From: JBBROS01 sp965217935
GTDB taxonomy: Bacteria; Pseudomonadota; Alphaproteobacteria; Acetobacterales; Acetobacteraceae
Direction of reading: 5' to 3'
NCBI GenBank assembly: GCA_965217935.1
Contig: OZ244581.1
Location: 186,001-250,000, forward strand
DNA: 64,000 bases
Positions 29,007 to 37,499 of the stretch are shown here, in pieces. Both the position numbers and the translations under genes were made by a program. The notes beneath the pieces were generated by a model that was not told the origin of the DNA, ran no database searches, and was given only the letters and a program-made list of their open reading frames with translations. Every line of letters begins with the position of its first letter. Position 1 is the first letter of the stretch.

Positions 29007-29517
29007 TTGGTGAAACAAAAAAGCGTTTTACAATCAAGTGGTTATTATACCAGAAAACAATGGAATGGCAAGAAACTTGCGAACCCCGCTGACGAGGTTG
29101 GCCCTGCATCGATTGCCACCTTCGTGCCCCGCGATCGCTCTCTGTCTCCTGCTGAAATCCGGGTCTTGCTGAAGCAGTTGGACCATGTGGCGACGTTTCC
29201 CACGATCCGGCTCGGGATGCGGCTCTTCCTGCTCACGATGGTGCGGAAGAGCGAGCTACAGGATGCGACGTGGGACGAGGTCGATTTTGAGAACGCCGTC
29301 TGGAGCATTCCGAAAGAGAGAATGAAGCGCTCACGCGCCTACAACGTCTACCTGTCGCGGCAGACGCGCGACATAATGATTGCGCTCAAGACCTGCGCTG
29401 GCAATTCGAAATACCTGCTGCCGTCTCGCTACGATGTCGATGCGCCAATGTCGCGAGCGACCTTCAACCGGGTGACCTACTCGGTCGTTGACCGCGCCAA
29501 GAGCGAGGGTCTCCCGC
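29007..29517 (+). pseudogene. P4-type tyrosine integrase, 5' and middle fragment
   Basis: Residues from about LANPADEVGPASIATF onward match the catalytic part of P4-type tyrosine recombinases: RDRSLSPAEIRVLLKQL, then RLGMRLFLLTMVRKSELQDA (with the first catalytic Arg), WDEVDFENAVWSIPKERMK and KYLLPSRYDVDAPMSRATFN. The usual N-terminal arm and core-binding region (~180 residues) is absent. The frame is cut at 29517 by an IS1182-type element; the missing HDLRRT box reappears beyond it at 31001. This integrase probably once mobilised the island, and it is no longer functional. Confidence 0.8.
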
Positions 29518-30999
29518 TAGGAGCCTATCCGAGAATTCGCTAGCCAACGCGGGGTGAGGTTTGATTCACTGCTGGGCATGAGCAAGGCCTTTCGATCGTG
29601 GGACGTGGACCAAGCGTGGCTTTTGCCGGCGTCGTTGCATCAGTTCGTGCCGCCGGGGCATCTGGCGCATTTCGTGCGTGACACCGTGCGCGAGGCGCTG
29701 GACCTTTCGGCGATCACTGGCGTCTTCAAGGCCGAGCAGGGCCAGCCGCCCTACCATCCCGGCATGCTGGTGGCGTTGCTGCTGTATGGCTACAGCCGCG
29801 GCATCTACTCCAGCCGCCAACTGGCCCGGGCCTGCGAGGAGCGGGTGGACATGATGGCGGTTACCGGATTGAACCAGCCGGACTTCCGCACCATCAGCGA
29901 CTTCCGCAAGCGGCGCCTGCCAGCGCTGCAACAGCTCTTTGTGCAAGTGCTTCGGCTTTGCCAGGCGGCCGGCTTGGTCAAGCTGGGCCACGTCGCCGTG
30001 ACGGCGCCAAGCTCAAAGCCAACGCGAGCAAGCACAAGTCGATGAGCTACAAGCATATGGTGAGCCAGGAGCCCAAGCTCGCCGCCGAGGTCGCGTCCTG
30101 GCTGGACAGGGCCGATGCCGCCGACGCCGCCGAGCACGCCGAGCACGCCGAGCACGGCGCGGGTCGCCGCGGCGACGAGACGCCGGCCTGGATGGCCGAC
30201 AAGCAGCGCCGTCTCGAGCGCATTCGTGCCGCCAAGGCGCAGCTCGAGGCCGAGACGAAGGCCGGACCGGACAGCACCGACCCGACCGGACCCGGCCCCT
30301 CGTCCGGCATGCAGGAGCGTGGCGCCCGTAAGGACAGGCCCGCCGACACCCCGCCGGAGAAGGCCCAGCACAACTTCACCGACGGCGACAGCCGCATCAT
30401 GCCGAGCCAAGGCGGGTCCATTGCCGGCTACAACGGCCAGATCGCGGTGGATGCTGCGCACCAGATCATCGTCGCCCAGCAACTGGGCGCCAACCCGGCC
30501 GACTTCGCCGCCCTCATCCCGCTGGTCGATCAGGCCCGCGCGAACCTCGGGCGCAAGCTGCGCGAGGTCTCGGGCGACACCGGGTTCGCCACCGAAGCCA
30601 ATCTGGAGGCCATGAATAATCGCCAGGCCGCGGCCTATCTGTCGCCGGGCCGCATCCGACATGGCGACACCGATCCCACGGCCGGGCGATTGCTCAAGCG
30701 CAAGCCGCGGATGCAGGCCATGGCTGACACGATCCGCAGGGCCGGGCGGCGAAGTCGATACCGGCTGCGCAAGCAGCTCGTCGAGCCGGTGTTCGGACAC
30801 ACCAAGCAGGCCAGAGGCTTCCGGCAGTTCCTCCTCCGGGGACTTACAAAGGTCCGAGGCGAGTGGGCCATAGTCTGCACCGTCCACAACCTCCTCAAGC
30901 TGCACAAGCCAGTAGCGTGAGGAGGCAACGCTCACACGGGCTCACCCGCACAACGGCCGACTGTGATCCCGCAACCGATCATTCTCGGACAGGCTCCTA
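29518..30999 (+). mobile_element. IS1182-type insertion sequence inside the integrase
   Basis: The ends are TAGGAGCCTATCCGAGAAT (29518-29536) and ATTCTCGGACAGGCTCCTA (30981-30999), a 19-bp inverted repeat with one mismatch. Flanking CCCGC and GCGGG are complementary and not directly repeated, so no clear target duplication is seen. The integrase frame resumes right after the element (AFPVHDLRRTGSTLL). Length is about 1.48 kb, with one transposase gene that is frameshifted. Confidence 0.8.
29578..30920 (+). pseudogene. IS1182-type transposase with a one-base deletion
   Basis: The first frame (MSKAFRSWDVDQAWLLPASL ... LRLCQAAGLVKLGHVAV) and the second (KLKANASKHKSMSYKHMVSQ ... GEWAIVCTVHNLLKLHKPVA) belong to one IS1182-family protein. 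Near 29998-30002 the sequence is GTGACGGCGCCAAG, where GTGGACGGCGCCAAG would read VDGAKLKANAS. One G is missing at the codon for the first catalytic Asp. The middle holds a GCCGAGCAC triplet repeat encoding AEHAEHAEH. Later DDE-type motifs (QIAVDAAHQIIVAQQ, SGDTGFATEANLEA) are intact. About 447 residues if repaired; non-autonomous as read. Confidence 0.8.
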
Positions 31000-31000
31000 G

Positions 31001-31077
31001 CGGGCGTTCCCGGTCCACGACCTGCGACGAACTGGTTCAACGCTATTGAAGGAGCTTGGCTTCAACGATCCGGGCGG
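31001..31077 (+). pseudogene. P4-type integrase, 3' fragment
   Basis: Immediately after the IS1182-type element the frame reads AFPVHDLRRTGSTLLKELGF, which holds the HxxR box of tyrosine recombinases and continues the gene interrupted at 29517. Similarity stops after about ELGFN, near 31060-31080, where sequence passes into the truncated GlxA-type gene. The C-terminal Tyr nucleophile region is missing. Confidence 0.75.
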
Positions 31078-31082
31078 TTTGG

Positions 31083-31757
31083 ATGAACGGCGCGCGGGTC
31101 GCCTCCATCTGCTCGGGCGCCTTCGTGCTCGCCGCCGCGGGGCTGCTTGACGGCCGGCGCGCGACTACGCATTGGCTTGCGGCCGAACTGCTGGCGAAGC
31201 TTTATCCCGCCGTGACGGTCGATCCCGGGGTCCTGTTCGTCGACGAAGGCCGTATCCTCACCTCGGCGGGTTCGTCGGCGAGGCTCGACATGTGCCTCCA
31301 CCTGCTCCGCCGCGATCACGGCCACGCCGTCGCGGCCCAGGCTGCGCGTTTGGCGGTCGCGCCGCTCGACTGCGGGGGCGGCCAGGTGCAGTTCATCCGC
31401 CACGAGCCGCCCGGCTCCACCGCGAGCCTCGCGCCGTTGCTCGACTGGATAAGCGCCAACGCCCATCGGCCGCTCACCGTCGACGAACTCGCGCGTCAGG
31501 CGGCGACCAGTCCGCGCACGCTGGCCCGCCGGTTCCGCGAACAGACTGGCACGACGCCCCTGCAATGGCTGATCACCGCCCGGGTGCGGCGCGCGCAAGA
31601 GCTGCTCGAAACGACCTCGCTGTCCATCGATCGAATCGCCGGCGCGGCGGGCTTCGGCTGCGCGGCCGCCCTTCGCGGCCGGTTCCACCGAAGTGTCGGC
31701 GTGAGCCCCAAGGCGTATCGTCGATCGTTTGGGATGCCCGAGAGAGCCGGGGCTTAG
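31083..31757 (+). pseudogene. GlxA/AraC-family transcriptional regulator, 5'-truncated
   Basis: The frame encodes the second half of a DJ-1/PfpI-like domain (RVASICSGAFVLAAAGLLDG, then RRATTHW) and a complete C-terminal AraC helix-turn-helix pair (LTVDELARQAATSPRTLARR ... GVSPKAYRRSFG). Full-length GlxA-type regulators are about 310-330 residues; here only about 225 remain. The missing ~95 N-terminal residues are replaced by the integrase fragment, so the junction near 31080 is a deletion or recombination scar. An ATG at 31083 exists but the sensor domain would be broken. Confidence 0.75.
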
Positions 31758-31820
31758 GCCGTGAAACGAGCGAACAGGTCTCCGCCGGTTTCGCGCAGCA
31801 GAAGAGACCGAGATCAAAAC

Positions 31821-31925
31821 GTGAGGGTTCTCGTGTTGGGTGCGACGGGGGAAAGTGGACGGCTGATCGATCGTGACGTCCTGGCGGAAGATCACTCCTT
31901 CGTGGCCCTGCTGCGCTGTGCGTAG
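31821..31925 (+). pseudogene. N-terminal fragment of an NAD(P)-binding (NmrA/SDR-like) protein
   Basis: A GTG at 31821 opens 34 codons, VRVLVLGATGESGRLIDRDV then LAEDHSFVALLRCA, ending in TAG. The GATGxxG dinucleotide-binding loop is clear. The rest of the ~210-residue protein is absent: the next ~80 bases are non-coding and lead to the convergent esterase gene. Likely a deletion remnant that once paired with the upstream regulator. Confidence 0.55.
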
Positions 31926-32002
31926 GAGCGGATACTTAGAGCATTTCACGGTTACAATGGCGTGCTTGCTTCCGAACACCCCAGAAAATACTAGAAATTT
32001 TC

Positions 32003-32935
32003 TTATTTCAAACGACGTCGGAGGAAAGAACCGGCTAGGTCGAAGGATTGCTCGGCGGCGTGCAAGTTTCCAAGCTGGGCTTGGAATACGTGCGGCATTC
32101 CCGTCCAAACCGACAACTCCACTATGACGCCAGCGCTGTTCGCACGGGTCGCAAGCGCGCGGGCGTCGTCGAGCAGGACTTCGTCGTCGCCCACGTCGAT
32201 GCGCAGGGGCGGCAAGCCCGTGAGATCGGCCCGGATCGGTGATGCGCGCGGATCGGTGGCGTCGTGGCATCCAAGATAGGTATCGGCCAACGCTGCGAGC
32301 GCTTCGCGAGTGAAGATCGGATCGGCCTGCTCGCGTGTGCGATAGCTCGCTCCCCCGAGCGTGAGATCGACCCACGGCGACATCACGGCGGCAGCGACGG
32401 GCGGCGGCGAGGACGGGTCACTCGCCAGGGTCGCCAGCAAGGCCAAGGTCAGGCCGCCACCGGCGGACTGGCCCGCGATGGCGATGGGGCCGTCAGCATC
32501 GGCCGCTAAGCCGCGATAGACCGCGACCGCGTCATCGAACGACGCGCGGAAGGGGTTCTCCGGCGCGAGCCGATAATCCGCCACGAAGGTGTCGGCGCTC
32601 GCTCGCACCGCGAGTTGTGCGCCAAAATTGGCCGTCCCCGCGGCGGACCCGAGCATGTAGCCGCCCCCATGAAGGAAGAGCAGGCGCCGCCCAGGCATAG
32701 CGTCCGCCGGCCGGCACCAGATGCCCGCAACGCCGCCGATGCGACCTTCCTCAAGCGTCACGCCGCGCGCCTTGGACATCGCTGCTCGCATCTCGTCGAA
32801 CATGGGCCTGGCCGCGGGGCCCTGGATGACGCCCCTGCCGGGCGCGGCCGCGGCGCGTAGGGCGGCGAGGACAGGCAGATCCTCGGCGGGACATGGATGG
32901 ATCGTTGTCGTGAGCAAGCGCGTCTCCTTCTGCAC
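32003..32935 (-). CDS. Alpha/beta-hydrolase esterase (hormone-sensitive lipase type)
   Basis: The 310-residue protein has the family oxyanion-hole motif HGGGYMLGSA (around residue 89), the nucleophile elbow GQSAGG and DPIFTREAL, then the distal Asp/His region (DVGDDEVLLDDARALA, GMPHVFQ). It is soluble, with no signal peptide. Substrates are probably short-chain carboxylic esters. It lies downstream of the truncated quinone-reductase gene on the same strand, 40 bases apart, and may have been co-transcribed with it. This gene appears complete, in contrast to both neighbours. Confidence 0.85.
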   Translation of the reverse strand: MQKETRLLTTTIHPCPAEDLPVLAALRAAAAPGRGVIQGPAARPMFDEMRAAMSKARGVTLEEGRIGGVAGIWCRPADAMPGRRLLFLHGGGYMLGSAAGTANFGAQLAVRASADTFVADYRLAPENPFRASFDDAVAVYRGLAADADGPIAIAGQSAGGGLTLALLATLASDPSSPPPVAAAVMSPWVDLTLGGASYRTREQADPIFTREALAALADTYLGCHDATDPRASPIRADLTGLPPLRIDVGDDEVLLDDARALATRANSAGVIVELSVWTGMPHVFQAQLGNLHAAEQSFDLAGSFLRRRLK

Positions 32936-32975
32936 GGCCGAGCGCCATCCGGGGCAGGCCGCAATCCAGCCGTCG

Positions 32976-33788
32976 TCAGGTCAGCACGACGATCTTTCCG
33001 CGGGCTTGGTTGCTTTCCATGCAGCGATGCGCCTCGACGATCTCGTCGATGCGGAAGACCGGGCCGAGCCTGAGGTTCAGCTTGCCGCCCTCGATCTTGT
33101 CGACGATTTGCTGAAGCGGGGTGAGCATCAGGTTCTCGGCGCTGCCACCGTAGGTCGTCAGGCCCACCGCGGTCGGGATGACCCGCATCGGGTCGAAATC
33201 GTCCAGCGTCCAGCGGTTGCCGACGACGCCCATCATGCAGACAAGGCCGTGCGAACGCGCGCAGCGCAGGGAATCCGCGAGCGTCGGAGCGCCAACGAGT
33301 TCAAGCACGCGGTGAAAGCCATCGGGCGCCGCCTCGCTTACCGACTCGGAGATGGCGCCGTCGTCGATGAAGACGGCGTCGGCCCCGTTGTCGCGCAGCA
33401 GGGCCTCGCTGGCGGGATTGCGCGTGGTCGCGGCGACCCAGGCGCCCGCGTCCTTGGCCAGCACGGCGGCCATCAGACCGATCGACGTCGTGCCGCCGCG
33501 GATCAGGAGACGCTCGCCGGCTGCGAGCCTGAGGGCCTTGAACAGCGAGCCCCAGGCTGTCTGCATCATCTCGGGCAACGCGCCGACCGTCGCCCAAGGG
33601 AGCTCGGTATGCAGCGCCAAGACCTGGTCCGCGGGCACGCAGACGTAGTCGGCGTATCCGCCGTCGTAGGCGCGACCCATGCCGCCCATGGCGGTCACGA
33701 CCGTCGTTCCCGGCTGGATTTCGCCGCCTGGCGCCTGCTCGACGACGCCGGCCGCCTCGATGCCGGGCATGCGCGGGAAGGTCACGCT
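32976..33788 (-). pseudogene. Zinc-type alcohol dehydrogenase / NADPH:quinone reductase-like, 5'-truncated
   Basis: The frame encodes the second half of the GroES-like domain (PRMPGIEAAGVVEQAPGGEI) and the full Rossmann domain (RLLIRGGTTSIGLMAAVLAK) of the medium-chain dehydrogenase family, ending in GKIVVLT. About 50-60 N-terminal residues are missing because the IS5-type element at 33787 abuts the reading frame. A GTG at 33785 gives 269 residues, which lacks the part that shapes the active-site cleft. Probably inactive. Confidence 0.75.
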
Positions 33789-34666
33789 AGGCTCTGTGAC
33801 TGAACTGGGCGAGGCGCAAGTTGATCATGGTGGCGGCGAGATGAGCGAAGCCCATCCAGCTTTGGCGTGTTTTGTCGCGTCAAAGTGCGATGCGCCCCTG
33901 ATCCTTCATGCGGGCGAACAGGTTCTCGACATGGTGGCGGCTGGCATACAGGGCGGGTTCCCAGGCAGGCGGGTCGATCATGCCCTTTCTGGGCGGGGTA
34001 TGGACCGTGCATCCGTTTGCCGCATAGGCGGCACGCAGTGGCGCCGAGATGTAGCCTCGGTCAAGGGCCGCGTTGCAGGCCGGGATGCCGGACGCGAGCG
34101 CGGTCGCATAGCGCAGGTCCGAGTGTTGGCCGGGACTGGCGATCAGCCGCAAGACCCGGCCCGCGCCGTCAACACAGGCATGGAGTTTGGAGCACAGCCC
34201 GCCACGGCTGCGGCCGAGCGCCTCGGCGGCGGCCGTGCTGCGTGCGGCGCCGCTCGCGGCGCGGTGCGCCTTGCAGGTGGTGCTGTCCAGGAGCAACAGC
34301 CCGTCCGCGGGCAGGCTCGGGCGCAAGGCCTCGAACACCAGCTTCCACCAGCCACGCACGCACCAGCGCCGCCAGCGGTGGTAGATGCTGGCCCAACAGC
34401 CCAGCGCATCCGGCAGGTCACGCCACGGCGCGCCCGTCCGGCACACCCAGAGCGCGGCCTCAACGAAGCGGCGCAGCGCCGCCTCGTCGCGCTTCCATGC
34501 CCGTGGGATTTGCTGCATCACAAGCATCAGCGACGTCCATTGGGCGTCGTCCAGGCCAGTCCTGGTCATGACCGTGTCTCTCTGAAAGCCTCGACACCTG
34601 CCAGGGGGGCACGGTCACAGACCGGATCAAGCCCAGGCCGCCAAGCAGTTCAGTCACAGAGCCTAG
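33787..34666 (-). mobile_element. IS5-family insertion sequence at a rearrangement junction
   Basis: The ends are GCTCTGTGACTGAACTG (33791-33807) and its reverse complement ending at 34662, each flanked by CTAG (33787-33790 and 34663-34666), a plausible target duplication. One transposase gene lies inside on the minus strand. The left flank is the quinone reductase gene and the right flank is an IS3-type orfA. Neither continues on the other side, so the element marks a deletion or recombination point. Confidence 0.8.
33880..34569 (-). CDS. IS5-family transposase
   Basis: The 229-residue protein starts MTRTGLDDAQWTSLMLVMQQ, has the N-terminal WVCRTGAPWRDLPDALGCWA then SIYHRWRRW block, the DDE Asp region LLLLDSTTCKAHRAASGA, GRSRGGLCSKLHACVDGAGR, and the C-terminal ALDRGYISAPLRAAYAANGC with HHVENLFARMKDQGRIAL. 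It is a little shorter than usual but the open frame is continuous. It probably mobilises the surrounding ~0.88-kb element. Confidence 0.85.
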   Translation of the reverse strand: MTRTGLDDAQWTSLMLVMQQIPRAWKRDEAALRRFVEAALWVCRTGAPWRDLPDALGCWASIYHRWRRWCVRGWWKLVFEALRPSLPADGLLLLDSTTCKAHRAASGAARSTAAAEALGRSRGGLCSKLHACVDGAGRVLRLIASPGQHSDLRYATALASGIPACNAALDRGYISAPLRAAYAANGCTVHTPPRKGMIDPPAWEPALYASRHHVENLFARMKDQGRIAL

Positions 34667-34747
34667 CGAGTTCTCACCTTTCACGGTCGCCAAGGCCGCC
34701 TTCGCCTCGAAGGCCGGCGCGTGGTTCCGGCGTGGTCGCTTGCTCAT
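34664..34747 (-). pseudogene. IS3-family OrfA, N-terminal remnant
   Basis: From the ATG at 34747, after an AGGAGAG ribosome-binding sequence, the frame reads MSKRPRRNHAPAFEAKAALA then TVKGENSL, the start of an IS3-family OrfA helix-turn-helix protein. It is cut at the IS5-type element (CTAG 34663-34666). The other side of that element does not continue it. Confidence 0.65.
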
Positions 34748-34785
34748 CGTCTCTCCTGTTCCGCAGCCATCAGGCAGAAACTCCA

Positions 34786-35003
34786 CTCATCAGACCTATG
34801 CAGATTTCCCGAGCCATCTCAATGAAAGCCAAGACGAACTGCGCGCCCACCTCCAGCTTTTCCTCGATGCCGATAATCACGCCCGCCGCCTCAAGGCGCT
34901 GCACGGCCTTACACCCTATGAGTTTGCCTAAAGGGCATGGACCCAGGAAGCAGAACGGTTCGTAATTGACCTGCTACGCCACGCCATGGAATTGAAGAGC
35001 TAG
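34786..35003 (+). pseudogene. Integrase-core transposase (IS481-like), C-terminal remnant
   Basis: The frame reads QTYADFPSHLNESQDELRAH then RRLKALHGLTPYEFA, then TAA, then RAWTQEAERFVIDLLRHAME. The ALHGLTPYEF block and the following AWTQE..RFVID are typical of the C-terminus of IS481-like rve transposases. A stop and a missing upstream part show that it is dead. Its end overlaps the flgH stop codon on the other strand. Confidence 0.6.
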
Positions 35004-35770
35004 AATGGCAAGATGATATCAAGCAATTGCTGTCCGTAACGAGGGCGTTGTATGTCAGTTATCTGGCCACGACCGCCATACGCGATCCGGGCTTCCGCAA
35101 GCCGATCATGCCTGACAGTGTTATCGCTGCCGATGTCCTGCGGACGAATAACGCCGCTTACCTGAAGATCTCTCAACTCGCTATTCACACGAACCTCTTG
35201 CCGTGCCGCGACCGCGAGATTGCCATTCGGCAGGACTTGAGTGACGACCCCAGCAAGCCGGAGCGTGACAGTTTCGTTACGCTTTATCGATCCGGACCCG
35301 AGCGAATTCCCTTTGCTGCTGGCTGACACAAGCTGGCTTGGATTGACGGCTTTGCTTAGAATGCGGGGCAAGGCGCTCTCAAAACCGAATACGTTCGGCA
35401 ACCCTAGAGCCTCACTGCCAGTTCGGCTACCAGCACTCTCGTTTTTCAGATCCGCGCCGTCGGTGATGTTGACCAAAATGGTCACGATGTCGCCGACCGC
35501 CGCCGCGCGTTGATCCTTGAAAAATGCGCGACTTCCCGCTCGCCACAGACTATTGGCCTCAGGCGCTTCATATTGCGGACGCGGCATTGGCAAACTGATT
35601 GGCCGGTAGGACGGCGCCGCCGTTGGGTCCCCGCTCGGTGTCATTGCAGGCGGACGTCCTATTTCGGATAACCGAGTCAAACTTCCGCACGCAGGAAGAA
35701 GGAGCGCAGTTGTCAGCACTGCTGCCCTAAATCCGCTTAAGCCGTTTATTGGGTTCACAATGCGGATCAT
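35000..35770 (-). CDS. flgH: Flagellar L-ring protein FlgH
   Basis: The 256-residue lipoprotein has an N-terminal signal with lipobox LLPACGS and the FlgH core: NSLWRAGSRAFFKDQRAAAV, GDIVTILVNITDGAD and the C-terminal DIGSDNTVRHDRLAEARIAY then GGRGQITDIQRPRYGQ. FlgH forms the outer-membrane L ring around the flagellar rod. The ATG overlaps the flgA stop by four bases. The usual downstream P-ring gene flgI is not present: an IS481-like remnant starts within three bases of the flgH end. The gene itself is complete. Confidence 0.9.
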   Translation of the reverse strand: MIRIVNPINGLSGFRAAVLTTALLLPACGSLTRLSEIGRPPAMTPSGDPTAAPSYRPISLPMPRPQYEAPEANSLWRAGSRAFFKDQRAAAVGDIVTILVNITDGADLKNESAGSRTGSEALGLPNVFGFESALPRILSKAVNPSQLVSASSKGNSLGSGSIKRNETVTLRLAGVVTQVLPNGNLAVAARQEVRVNSELRDLQVSGVIRPQDIGSDNTVRHDRLAEARIAYGGRGQITDIQRPRYGQQLLDIILPF

Positions 35771-36714
35771 CGGGCGGCAACCTGAGTGCCGTTTCCGGCC
35801 CGGTTCGTCGGAACGACGCGTGCTTGGCCGGGTCCTGTTACGATGGCGTCCATAACCGCTCGGGAATATGGATTGATCACATGAATTTTCTCGCCAACTC
35901 CACCAGCTTCGCTTGCAACGCCTTGTGCGGTAATCTGCAGGCCCGGGCCGTTAAGCTGCAAAAGCAAGGGCGCTCCTTTTGAGACGACCAGCGGCTGACC
36001 CAGATCAGCCTGTCGGATCGGTTGCCCAGGTTGAATTGCATGGCGCAACGCTTGGCCTTCAGCTTGGACTGGCGTGCGTATCAAATCATTGCTCGCCAGC
36101 GCAGCCTTGATGCGAGCCCACTGCAAATCGCCAACTCCGACGATATCGCCTGGACGCATCGCTCGCCGGGCGACCGGCAGCTCGGTCATTTCCTGAACTC
36201 GCCCTGACAGACGAACCTGTATCGGCGGCATGTTCTCGGTTGTCGCTACGAGAAGCGTTGTAAAGCGGCCGCTCGCCGCATCGTAGGACGTATTGTTGAA
36301 ATCGATCGAGGGTGACGACTCGAGGGGCAGCAGCGGGGTCGTAAATGCCGGCAGCTCGATATCGCTGTCCTGGGGCGCGCCGACACCGTTCAGCATAGCC
36401 CGCAGCGAAGCCATGACATCGCTTTTACCGAGGGAACGGCCAGGCCGCTCCAGCCTCGCTCGATCGCCAGAACCACCGGGATGCCAGTCGACGTGGAACA
36501 TTCGGGCTATGGCTGACAGCTGCCGCCACTCGACCGTGATGTGGCCGCCCGGTTCCGGAGCCGGCCCGATCGGGCGATCATCGGCGCCATCGAACAGATC
36601 GGACAAACGCACAACACTGCTGCTCAGCACGGTATAGGATTTAAGAGTTGCAGCTGAAGCAAGAGCGGGAAGCAGACAGCAGATCAGAAAGGCTCCGAAT
36701 TTCATGGCGCTCAC
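35767..36714 (-). CDS. flgA: Flagellar P-ring assembly chaperone FlgA
   Basis: The 315-residue exported protein has a Sec signal (MKFGAFLICCLLPALASAAT) and the C-terminal SAF domain (ARRAMRPGDIVGVGDLQWAR, QALRHAIQPGQPIRQADLGQ, GPGLQITAQGVASEAGGVGE) that helps FlgI assemble into the P ring. It overlaps flgG upstream and flgH downstream by ATGA each, so the four flagellar genes are one operon. The N-terminal LSDLFDGADDRPIGPAPEPG segment is family-typical. Complete. Confidence 0.88.
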   Translation of the reverse strand: MSAMKFGAFLICCLLPALASAATLKSYTVLSSSVVRLSDLFDGADDRPIGPAPEPGGHITVEWRQLSAIARMFHVDWHPGGSGDRARLERPGRSLGKSDVMASLRAMLNGVGAPQDSDIELPAFTTPLLPLESSPSIDFNNTSYDAASGRFTTLLVATTENMPPIQVRLSGRVQEMTELPVARRAMRPGDIVGVGDLQWARIKAALASNDLIRTPVQAEGQALRHAIQPGQPIRQADLGQPLVVSKGAPLLLQLNGPGLQITAQGVASEAGGVGEKIHVINPYSRAVMDAIVTGPGQARVVPTNRAGNGTQVAAR

Positions 36715-37496
36715 CGCAAATTCGTGAGCGTCGACTGCATCTGGTCGCTCGTCGTGATAACGCGGCTGTTCATCTCGTACGCGCGCTGAGCAGTAATCAG
36801 GTTCGTGATCTCGCTTACGATGTTGACGTTGCTTGTTTCAACGAAGCCTTGCATGACGCTGCCAAACCCCGGCGTTCCCGGCGTTCCCGTAACAGCGTTG
36901 CCCGAGCCTGCGCTCGCAAGCATAAGGTTGTCTCCCTTTGCTTCGAGCCCGGCATCGTTTGGAAACACCGCAAGCTGCAGCGTGCCGACGGTCTGCGGCG
37001 CGGTGGTGCCGTCGAGCTTTGCCTGCACCTCGCCTGTTGCATTGATGCTGACGTCAGTCGCATTCGCCGGAACCGTAATGCCTGGAGCAACCAAGTAACC
37101 ATCCGCTGTGACGATCTGTCCGTTCGGCGACAGGCCGAACGTGCCGTCGCGGGTGTAGGCTGTCTCGCCCGAGGGAAGGGTCACCTGGAAATACCCATTT
37201 CCCTTGATGGCGACGTCCAAGCTGTTGCTGGTCTGTTGCAAGTTGCCTTGCTCGTTGATGCGATAAATGGCGGCGGTCCTTACGCCAAGTCCTACCTGTG
37301 CTCCTTGCGGAACGACTGTGCCCGTATCGCTGCTGTTCGAACCGACGCGCCGGAGGCTTTGATAGATCAGATCCTGGAATTCGGCCCGGCGCCTTTTGAA
37401 GCCAGTTGTCGTCATGTTTGCAATGTTGTTCGATATGACTTCAACATTGGTTTGCTGGGCTAACATTCCGGTCCCAGCGATATCAAGCGAGCGCAT
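36711..37496 (-). CDS. flgG: Flagellar distal rod protein FlgG
   Basis: The 261-residue protein has the rod-hook N-terminal helix MRSLDIAGTGMLAQQTNVEV, the signature ISNNIANMTTTGFKRRRAEF, and the C-terminal helix SNVNIVSEITNLITAQRAYE with MNSRVITTSDQM. Middle signatures AIKGNGYFQVTLPSGETAYT and GFGSVMQGFVETSNVNIV match FlgG. It builds the distal rod across the peptidoglycan. It lies 3 bases downstream of flgF and overlaps flgA. Complete and normal length. Confidence 0.93.
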   Translation of the reverse strand: MRSLDIAGTGMLAQQTNVEVISNNIANMTTTGFKRRRAEFQDLIYQSLRRVGSNSSDTGTVVPQGAQVGLGVRTAAIYRINEQGNLQQTSNSLDVAIKGNGYFQVTLPSGETAYTRDGTFGLSPNGQIVTADGYLVAPGITVPANATDVSINATGEVQAKLDGTTAPQTVGTLQLAVFPNDAGLEAKGDNLMLASAGSGNAVTGTPGTPGFGSVMQGFVETSNVNIVSEITNLITAQRAYEMNSRVITTSDQMQSTLTNLR

Positions 37497-37499
37497 GCA

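Noticed and set aside
30142..30170. GCCGAGCAC tandem repeat as a possible VNTR or CRISPR-like repeat
   Set aside because: Only about three copies, in frame inside the transposase, encoding AEH repeats; no spacers.
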